Positions 50,101-60,000 of a stretch of DNA of 64,000 nt are shown here, in pieces (the first letter of the stretch is position 1; every line of letters begins with the position of its first letter). A model generated the notes under the pieces. The model was not told the DNA's origin, searched no databases, and was given only the letters and a program-made list of their open reading frames with translations. The stretch comes from Branchiostoma lanceolatum (Eukaryota > Chordata > Leptocardii > Amphioxiformes > Branchiostomatidae), in the NCBI RefSeq assembly GCF_035083965.1, contig NC_089726.1, forward strand, positions 19,721,501-19,785,500, in the 5' to 3' direction. The translations under genes were made by a program, and so were the position numbers.

Positions 50101-51508
50101 TGTTGGGGAGACGAAGGTCAAGTTGAAGATGGGTCTTCTAAGGGGGGGTTCCTTTGGTGCTGCAGTGGACCTTTTGTGTTTGTTGGTTTGTTTGTTGGTG
50201 ACATAACTCGTTTGTACTGTCTTGATGAGTGGTAGATGAAATTTCTTACTGTTTTTTTTCTGTTTTCCTACAGGAAAAGACAAGATCATTTTTGTCACCA
50301 AGGAGGACCACGAGACCCCCTCCACGGCTGACATCACGTACAACGCAGAAGAAGATGACGACAGTCCAGGTAAGAAGGTTCCATGAATGAGTTGCGAAGA
50401 CAAAAACAGGGCTTGAATACTGTAATTTACTTTATCTTCACGGTAGCAAACACGGTGTAAGGAAAATGGACATTTTCACTGAACTTTAACTTCACGATGG
50501 CGGCAAGTGATTTGCAGAACGGATGTGTGAAGGAATCATGAATGATAACAGTTTTTTTTTACGGTGATGATAAGTTCACGGTACAGAGGTGACCATGACA
50601 ACTGTGAAAATAAAGTTACAGTGAAAAAATCAAGAATTACAGTACCTAAACAAACTAAAACACTAGTGGACACAATTTTTTAGACTAAAGGTAGGTAAAT
50701 CGCTTGACAGAGATGACAATTTTGATAACCTCACAGTTGAAATGAAGAAAAGTTGCAAATAGACTCTTTTTGAGATTCAAATACTGTACATAAGTCCTCA
50801 TACAAAGATGACAATTTACTACTAAAAAGGACAGTAAGCTACATGTTTAACTTACATATAATTGACGAAACTTGTTAACATGTACAGGTCCGGACCTGTA
50901 CCTAAACCGCTGTACCTGTACCATACCTGCATTTTTGTTTAGGTACACAGTCCTACTAGTACTGTAAATGCATTTCAGTTCAGTGGGTTTTGTTTCGCAC
51001 TAAGGGGAAAATGGAGTGTTTGCGGTGGTTTTAAGTTCGCTATACTTATAGTCACATAGTGCTACATTATTGGACTAAAATGTTCGCCGGTCACCGCGAA
51101 AACCGCAAACATAAAACCACCACAAACATTTCTGCATTTACAGTACCTTGTGTTAGATGTTATTTTTTCCATTTTCCAACAGGACTGATCCTTCCCAACG
51201 GAGAGATCAACTGGCAGTGCCCTTGTTTAGGCGGCATGGCCAGCGGACCCTGCGGCGAACCCTTCAAGGAGGCGTTCTCGTGTTTCCACTACAGCCCCGC
51301 CGAACCGAAGGGCTCGGACTGCATCGAGGAGTTCCGCAACATGCAGGAATGCATGTCCAAATACCCCGAGTTGTACCCCTACGATAAGGACGAGGAAAAC
51401 GACAAGGGCGTGGACGAACAAACAAAAACAACGACGACAACAGTGGAAGAGAAAACAAGCGAGGAGGTAGCAGTGTCAAAGGAATCCGCGGCTACTCGAG
51501 CCAGCTAA
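47194..51508 (+). CDS. CHCHD4: CHCHD4/MIA40 mitochondrial intermembrane-space oxidoreductase, complete
   Basis: Three coding exons, 47194-47215, 50274-50369 and 51183-51508, GT-AG, 444 nt, 147 residues. The 22-nt first exon encodes MSYCREQ plus one base; a start is fixed by near identity of [20 protein letters not shown] to human CHCHD4. Redox-active Cys-Pro-Cys lies at residues 52-54 in [14 protein letters not shown]. The twin CX9C scaffold is complete (Cys63/Cys73 and Cys86/Cys96). The tail is acidic and Thr-rich, as in the family. MIA40 oxidises incoming cysteine-rich proteins in the intermembrane space and passes electrons to ALR/GFER. Intron 1 contains S1, S2 and two family A copies; intron 2 contains families B, C and A, the last ending 37 bp before the exon 3 acceptor. 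Possible polyadenylation signals are ATTAAA at about 51536 and AATAAA at 52632. Confidence 0.96.
47715..48003 (-). repeat. tRNA-derived SINE, family S1, copy 2
   Basis: Same minus-strand head (GTGGCGCAAGCGGTAAAGC) and body as the copy at 1738-2083, including CTCGATAAGTGTGTTGGGTT on the plus strand. Confidence 0.7.
48655..48866. repeat. Family A palindromic MITE, copy 5
   Basis: TACTGTAAATGCATTTAAG / TTTCTGCATTTACAGTT ends with GCGGTGG interior. CHCHD4 intron 1. Confidence 0.8.
49393..49565 (+). repeat. tRNA-derived SINE, family S2, copy (truncated)
   Basis: The best-preserved S2 head in the window: A-box-like TGTGGCGCAACGGCAGC, B-box GGGTTCAAATCC, then TGCCCTTGGGAAAGGCACTT. It ends early, after the first body segment. 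Confidence 0.7.
49740..49963. repeat. Family A palindromic MITE, copy 6
   Basis: TACTGTAAATGCAGAAATG / ATTTCTGCATTTACAGTA ends. CHCHD4 intron 1. Confidence 0.8.
50418..50644. repeat. Family B palindromic MITE, copy 3
   Basis: TACTGTAATTTACTTTATC / AAGAATTACAGTA ends. CHCHD4 intron 2, 49 bp after the exon 2 donor. Confidence 0.8.
50960..51145. repeat. Family A palindromic MITE, copy 7
   Basis: TACTGTAAATGCATTTCAG / ATTTCTGCATTTACAGTA ends. Its right end lies 37 bp before the acceptor of CHCHD4 exon 3, so it probably abuts the branch-point region. Confidence 0.8.
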
Positions 51509-51570
51509 CCAAAATCCACTTCATTTCTAGCTTGTATTAAAGAAATCTTTCAACATATATACTATATAGT

Positions 51571-51717
51571 TAAGGCCACACCAATTTAATTTCTTGGTTA
51601 ACAGATTTTTATCTTCCCAAAAAAAAACTGTAGAAAAAAGAATTCTAACATTTTTGGGGGGGAAAATAAAAATCTGTTAACCAAGAAATTAAATTGGTGT
51701 GGCCTAAGCATGTTCAG
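51571..51717. repeat. Hairpin element G in the CHCHD4 3' flank
   Basis: Arms of more than 40 bp (TTAAGGCCACACCAATTTAA ... TTAAATTGGTGTGGCCTAA) are almost perfectly complementary around a ~55-bp loop. A decayed relative spans about 57077-57300 in netrin-4. Confidence 0.85.
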
Positions 51718-53007
51718 TAAGCGATTTGAGATTAGACATGTAGATACTTATGAAACAGATTGATCCTCTGTGTTTGTTAATTACCTGTTGCAAAATCTAT
51801 GGAATGGACGAACATGTAGGAAGGGCTAATGTCAATTTAAAGACAGACAGTTTTTTCCAGCCCAGAAAACATACACAAAGGTTTACAATTTAAAAAAAAA
51901 ATTTTGGTAAAAAGAACATGTTCAAGCAAAGAGACCTCAAGATATGCATTGTAACATGCACATGTTCTTATGATATGATGATAACTAGGGATTTTGAGTT
52001 CTATATACCAGTGTTCTCACCAGGATTTTTTACAGTGTAGGGTTCTGGTACAGAAGGCCAACTTTGTGTGGCGCAAGAGTGCCAAAGACATGATAACGGT
52101 TGGGAGTCTGGCATCTTCCCATATAAAATTTTTACATTCATAACCAAATAAGACACTCTTTCCTACATTTTGAGGGATAGATTTTGTGATGTAAAGTTTT
52201 TCCTCTGTCACAGCCTCATTCTAAAGCCAAATATGAACTTTTTATCAGATTTATGAAGGTTCTTCCCGGAAAGAAACACCCCTATGCTCATTGAAACACA
52301 GCATCGGGGTCCAGATCACAGCATCGGAGGCCCCTATACTGAAAAGGTCGGGCGAGAACACTGTATACCATATCTACATGCAGGTGTTGCTGTTTTTGAA
52401 CTGAATCTTTTTCAGAGACTCTCTGTACTGAAAACCAGGGAATTGTGTTTTTAATATCAAACCTAGGGACTGTAACTTCCGGATTTGCATATACAGTACA
52501 AACCTTTATTTATTGTAGCGTGATTCGAAAAATTTGTGTGTGGTTAAAGAATAGAATCAGAAGAAGGCATAAATTGATGCTCAGTACACCAGAGATTTGT
52601 TCATCCCAGACCAATGTCTTTATTGGAAATCAATAAAACTTACAGATTTTTGTACAGAAATGTCTCTCTCTCTCTTTCATACATTTGTTGGGTCTATTAA
52701 TGATCTTATTATGTCATTCATATCAACATTACAAAGTTTTATGATAGTATGACAGACCACAATACTTAGGATGACAAGCACATTCTTTTATTTACAAATT
52801 CCTTTAAAATTGTTAAATCAACTATGGCCAAGAGTATTGTTTAGCTAGTCCCTCTAACTGGTAAGTTAGACTCTTTATAGTGAACTAGTTGATGTAGCTT
52901 TTATGAATTCTCACAACTTCAACTATCATCAGTACCAATATTTACATGGTTGATGTTTGCATGTTTTGGTATAGTAATATTTTAATAGCAAACAGTGGTT
53001 GTCAAGA

Positions 53008-53445
53008 TAACAAAGTTCTGTAATGTAAAATCACTGGTAAGAGTTGTACAAATATCATCTTTCTCATAGGATGTTGTTTTCAACCCAAGCAATATTAGGG
53101 CCTGAAAATCGGATTTTGGAAGTCAACTTATTTAATCATTTCTATACATGATAAGTTCAAACAACACTATCACAATGTATAGCAACGTACATACAGTAAT
53201 GCAAAAGTTCGACGTTGTTGTGATGTGAGAACTCACTGAAAATCGTCGCAGGAGTTTTTGTAGGCTCATGAAACTAAGGGGATCATCATACAGCACGTTT
53301 TTGCGCGGTTTTGAAATGCTCACAAAGTATGAAGTTATTATAGAAATATGCTAAACCTTGTTAGTAAATGTTACTAGCAAAAAGATTTCAGCATTTTTTT
53401 TTTATTTCCATTTTTTTGGCCCTAATATTGCTTGGTTGCCTTTAA
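53008..53445. mobile_element. Family D element, copy 2 (inverted relative to copy 1)
   Basis: The right end TTGGCCCTAATATTGCTTGG and the left CAACCCAAGCAATATTAGGG are inverted. The preceding 53008-53080 matches the minus strand of 30211-30285. The rest of 51718-54022 shows no gene beyond presumed 3' UTRs. Confidence 0.75.
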
Positions 53446-54022
53446 GTTGGGTAGTTTTTGAGTACAGCGTAAATTAACATAACCGGTGGAATTCATTTTT
53501 CTTACACCCCTTGTGTGTAATGATACAATGGATATCAAACCTCTAGATGCTGAAAATTAATAATATTGACACTTATTTCAATAATTTTCCCCACAATTTT
53601 TTAAAATATCTTATTTACAAACATAAACTTGAAGCCAAATACTCAGGAAAAAATATCCATTGTCCCAAAGACTAAGACATCATGTTAAACAAAAAAAATC
53701 ATTTTCTTGTGAATATCGTTCCACTTTGAATAAAACTGGCATACTTGAATTTAGTGTAATGTTTAAAACGTTAGTAATACACTAACCATAACTCACATGG
53801 ACTGCAAAGAATGAAATTAAGTTTCGTATGTTCCTACCATAGTGTATTTTTCTAGGTAAAATGTTTTCTTTCTACTTGGGGTTATGTGTTTTCTTAACTT
53901 GCAGCTGTAAAAACAAAAACAAAATGTGCTAACCCTAGTTATTTAGAGGCGTATATTACGAAGTATGTAAAGTTGTATCATCTATAAATTGTCAATGTTC
54001 CTATACTATAGTTGTCCATACA

Positions 54023-57000
54023 TCATGTGCAGACTTTTCTCAGTACTCTGGTGATGTCTCTCGTCGTGGCCTGCGCCCACTCCTTCACGTAGCTCGTCTC
54101 GTTAACGATCAAACGGTTGTTGACGACGTCCTCGAAACCGGTCAGCAGGTACTCCTCGCCGACGTTCATGATCGGGCAGGTGCAGCCATGTTCGGCCCAC
54201 GACGTCGGCCAAACCTTCGCTTCGCCCTTCTCCACGGACACGGTCTTGGACAGGATGACCTTGCGGATCTGGACGGTCACCGCGACGTGCGACCCGAGGT
54301 CGTGAGCGTCCTTCACTCTCGCTCGCAGCGCTGGAAAAGAACAAAGAATTCTGTAAGACCTAGAGTTTCCCTACCGGTACGCAAACATGGTGGGAGTCGG
54401 GCAGTGTTTGGGACTGGCAACCTCCTAAACTCCTTCGCAGACTTCCTGGAACGGCGGCGTATATATTGGAGGGGGGGTGTTAGGTGTGTGTTACTCGATT
54501 TCTTACACAGGCCAAGGTTCTCTAATGCTGGCTTAGGGACTATCGCCGCCGAGGGAATTTTGTCGCCGAGGGACGATCGCCTTTCCATCCAACGTCCCTT
54601 GGCGACTTAACTCCCTTGGCGGCGAAAGTCCCTAAGCTGGCATTTAGAGAACCTAAGCCCATGTAAGAAATTGCGTAACACAATCCTCCCCCACCAAATA
54701 TATACGCCGCCATTCCAGGAAGTCTGCGAAGGAGGCTACAACCTCCATATCTTGTTACATTTTCTGATGTTTGTGTATGTGTATGTATAATGACATGTAT
54801 TTGGAAAAGATGGTAAGTTCAAAGGGCTAGACATGTAACAAAGGAAATCTTGACTTCTCAACCACGTAGTATTCTTTTAGGTTTAATTCGTTAATGGTCA
54901 CTGCAAGTCCTGAAGCTGCTACCAGTAAGTTGTTTTTTCATCTGAAATTGTGAAAATATCAGCATCTTAAACAAAACTATAGTAGAGTCCTTAATTTATA
55001 AGTTAATATCTTTTCTGTAGATGTCATGGAAGACGAAAAAATTTTAGGCTAGAAATGTGTGTGCTGCAATACTTTAATTTTGTCTCAAGACATTGCTTCC
55101 TTTGCAGTGACCCATTTCTCAAGGAGAAGAACTTACCAAAGTCGTAATGCTTGTCACACAGAAGCTCGGGGTCCTTAAGAGTCTCCTCAAGACATTTGCA
55201 GTGATCTAAGAAGGAAGACACAAGAAATCATCCATCATCAGACATCCAATGTAAGCAACTCTTAGATTTTCGATGTTTCCCTCTTTCTTGGCTTTTATGG
55301 TACATTGTATAATATTATCATGTACCGGTAATACTTACATGTATTTAGTATATACAATGCATATCCCTTACCTGTTCTCTTTAGAGAGATGTATGTACTG
55401 TTGAAAGTCTGTAGTTCTGTCCCTTACGTGTTCTCTGTAGAGAGATGTACTGTTGAACATCTGTAGTTCCGTCCCTTACCTGTTCTCTGTAGAGAGATGT
55501 ACTGTTGAAAGTTTGTAGTTCTGTCCCTTACCTGTTCTCTGTAGAGAGATGTACTGTTGAAAGTTTGTAGTTCTATGCCTTACCTGTTCTCTGTAGAGAG
55601 ATGTACTGTTGAAAGTCTGTAGCTCTGTCCCTTACCTGTTCTCTGTAGAGAGATATACTGTTGAAAGTCTGTAGTTCTGTCCCTTACCTGTTCTCTGTAG
55701 AGAGATGCACTGTTGAAAGTCTATAGTTCTGTCCCTTACCTGTTCTCTGTAGAGAGATGTACTGTTGAAAGTCGGTAGTTCTGTCCCTTACCTGTTCTCT
55801 GTAGAGAGATGCACTGTTGAAAGTCTGTAGTTCTGTCCCTTAACTGTTCTCTGTAGAGAGATGTACTGTTGAAAGTCTGTAGTTCTGTCCCTTACCTGTT
55901 CTCTGTAGAGAGATGTACTGTTGAAAGTCTGGTTCCGTGTCTTCCTTGATTGGTCGGCATGCCCCGGTCTCCGGATCACAGATGTCTTGAAACCCGCAGT
56001 TGCATTTCTGACAGCCGTTGCGAATCTTGCCGAAGCCCCAGTAGTTCGGCTTGCAGCGGTCGCATCTCGTGCCGGTGACGCCGTTTTTACACTTGCACCT
56101 GCCGGTGATCATGTTGCAGGGTCGCTTACCGGATATGCCGTCTACCGTACCAACTGGGTCGCATACGCACTCTGGAAGGGGCGGAATGGCTCAGTGTTAG
56201 ACCAAGGACTGAGGCTCATTTCCAAAATTAATGTTCAGACAAAATGTAGGTACACAGCATACCTGTATAATGCTCGTTCTCATTTAAATGTACACATTTT
56301 GTAACTTCCGTTACCGTTTGAAGTAAGACGTTCCTGACATAAAGATATGCCACATATTAAGTGTGAAACTGTCGTTTTTATGACGACTTAAAACTTTTCT
56401 TAGCTTGTAAAAACGACAGTTTGGCACCTTATATGTGGCATATGTTAATGTCAGGAATGTCTTTCTTCAAACGGTAACGGAAGTTACAAAATGTGTACAT
56501 TTAAATGAGAACGAGCGATAAAGGTTCAGGTGCAGTTCCAGACCTGAACCTGTATACCTTAACAAGCCTGGCCAATTATTTGTAAGTAATACATGTAGCT
56601 GAAAATAAAGTATTCAATTATATTGCAATGGAAAGTCCTGCTTAATGCTTCAACAGAATGTACAGTGACTGTCCTGACTCTAAATGTAATGTTTCTCAGT
56701 GGCTTCTGTTGCTGGCAGTGACTGCAGTACTGCAGAGATATGCTAGGGGGCATAGCACCAAGTTGTGGGCCTGCAGGGCGGATGATTTGTTCAGAAGCAG
56801 AAGAGATTGATCATCAATCACTGCTACACGTAGGATTTGTATCGTCCATAAGCATCATCTATTAATAAAGTAACTGTCAGATTTTCCAAAAGAAGTTTGT
56901 CATAGTCAACTGCATTTTAATCTTTAACTTTTAATCTGTTAAAATAATAATCACTTTTATTTTACGGACATGAATCATAACAATATGCTTCAACCTTGAC

Positions 57001-60000
57001 GGACAGAAGTCGGTGAGAAGATATACGAGAATGTGAAAATGTAAAAATTTGAAGGAAATGACCGGAATGTGTACACGAGGCCATGCCAATTTAATTTGTT
57101 GCTTACTGAAATTATAATAATACTATTTACAGATCATAGAAGAGGGTGCATTGCATAAAATGAGCCCTACAAAGCTGAAACTTGAATAATTCTCTTATTC
57201 TTAACGTTATGTAAACCCTTATCTTCACCCCAGACTATTTTCAAAAAGTTTTTTTTTTTTTCAGCCCAGTCGCTCCAAAACAAGATTGGTGTGGCCCAAT
57301 GATGGAAAAAAAATCTGTAGGATCTTTTCGTCAATGGGAATTGTGACGACAGGAAAAAATGTCAAGCTGACTAGAGCCCCTGGTCTCTAAGGCACATTTG
57401 TATATCTGCCAGCCCATGTCTAGACCCTGTTGACTTTTCTGTCTGCCTGGATTCAGAAATAGCTGACCAGGAGGTCGTGAGTTGACCCTGACCCACATGT
57501 ACAACAGTGTCTTGTACCAAGGAGGTTATATAGTCTATATAACCTCCTTGCTTGTACTGGGTAATGAGGTAATTATTGACTTCCCTCGTTTGTGTGATCA
57601 AAATTAAAGGCAACCAAAGCAATATAAGGGCCAAAAAATGAAAATAAAAAGAAGTGCTGAAATCTTTTGACATTTACTAACTGTTAAGCATATTTCCTTT
57701 AATAATTTCATACTATGAGCATTTTAAAACCACACAAAAACGTGCCTTATGATGATCCCCTTAGTTTCACGAACCTACAAAAACTCCAGTGACGATTTTC
57801 AGTGAGTTCTCCTATCACAACGACGTCATGTTTTTCCATCATAGATAAACATTGTGATAGTGTTGTTTAAACTAATCATGTATAGAAATGACTAAATTGA
57901 CTTACAAAATCCAATTTTCGGACCCTAATTTTGCTTGGGCTTCCTTTAAGGAAAGAAGTAGCTCCCTTGTCTGACCTTGTGTACTATAAATCCATTTAAT
58001 ATTGCGGTTGGTAATTTTAGAAGTTGGGGGGAAAGGGAGTAATTCACAGCATCTAATTTTAACGGTGGGAGCAAACATGTCTCAAATGTTGGTTTATCAA
58101 ATATTTGCGATGATGAAATTCTAGCAGTTGACTATAGTGACTGTTAAAGTAGGTGTAATTAAGTTACAGTTAACAAATCAAGAATTACAGTATACACTTG
58201 ACTTTGGTACTACCAACTTCACTACCAACCAACCTGTTCTAAGCATTTGCAGGGCTTGAAATACCTTTTCTGTTTTTTGCAATGCATGAGCCAAGATTAG
58301 GATTTTTAGCCTGTAAATTTTCAAACTGTTCACCTGCTTTTTTCCTATATACACACTGGAAGATTTTTCTACAAATTGTACGCTGCAAATGGGTTATTAC
58401 CCTATACTATGTGTGCAATATTGCCTTTTTAAGGCATTTAGGAGGTATTTTTTAGCGATAGAACTGATAGACGTTTGCGAAATGTTGTGCCATGTTCCAT
58501 TGTTCCAAGAGTAAAAAAAATTCTTGTTTTTTATTTCCAAATCAGGCAAAAATCAATGCACGGTGATGTCATCCATAAAATTTAGTTGCTGTGGCCTTAG
58601 TACAAAATACAAAGTTTAACATTCTTAAATTCTCCCTTGAAGAATACATGTATTCTTGTTGCCCTCAGTGCAGAAAATGTATGCAGGGCACTGTTTAAGC
58701 CTATCTTTATAAGGCTAATGACAGATTAACTTGTATAAGTTGTGAAATTTATTTTGCAGAAAGTGTATATTTCTATTACTTAGGATATACAAATGGTTGT
58801 CATTTTCCTTACACCGTGAAATTTTGCTACCGTGAAGATAAAGTGAATTACAGTATTTGAAGGAAAAAAAAGTTTTGGACACTTCAGTCGACATATTCGC
58901 CAATACAATTTTGAATCCACAGCACATAACCTTTTTCTCACACTTCGATAATCCCAAACACACCATCCTTGCCCCCTCCTTTGTACTTAACAATCACTTA
59001 AGTTGACGGAAGTGCCCTTAACAGAGCCCTTGGACCTCGATGTTTGTTTGAGAAGCAACCCGAGATCCTTTGTGAAGGAGAGAGACAACTTGGCAGTGTT
59101 ACAGAAGTTCGCTTCCCTGCCTCCCTAAACACTAACACATGCAGTATGATTGATCCCTGGACGGTTGGAGTACAGGGGTATCGACTGTGAGCGAAAACTC
59201 AGGTCAGGATGTGAGTTATTTGTTGAAGGAAGCGAGCGACTCCCGGAGGTTGCGTCGTAGTATCTCGTAAGGAAGTATCGGGGTCCTGTTGGAGAACTTT
59301 AAGGAACTTAAGGGGTGCTCTCTTACTCTGTTGTTTCATCACAGGGGGATGCTCTGTGTGGTGGCGACATTTCACAGCATGAAAGATCATTTTATTCTTA
59401 GGCCACACCATTTACCGTAAATACATTTAAGTTCCCATGGTTTTTGTATCACGCTAAGGCAAAAATGGAGTGTTCGCGGTGGATTTAAGTTTGCGGCAGC
59501 GCTATAGTCACATACTGCACAGACAAAAATGTTTGCGGTGGTTTTAAGTTTGCGGTGAAACGCTCGCCACGAAAACCACAAACATAAAACCACCGCAAAC
59601 ATTTCTGCATTTACAGTATATTACTTGGTTCTTGGGCTTGTTTGCTTCATTTCTTATATCTGATTTTGAAAAAAAAAAGTATCACAAAATATTTTGTACC
59701 ATTCAAGATATGTATTAATCCTAAATTACTCCAAAAAATTACTAATATTTTGGCACCAAAAACTGAAACTAAGGTATAAGTTAATTGAATGAATTAATGT
59801 CTTCCTGCATGATTGTTAAAGTTTTCTTTTTAGTGAAACATCTAAAGTTTAGAAGAATAAATTGTTTGAAACCTGTTTGTGGGATTGTAGACATTTAGTA
59901 GCTGGGGAAGAATCTGTAATTTGATATATGATGGGTATCCACAAAATGAAGGTTACCAGTTTGATATGGGCCCCCTAGTGGCTTTCTATAATGCAGCTGC

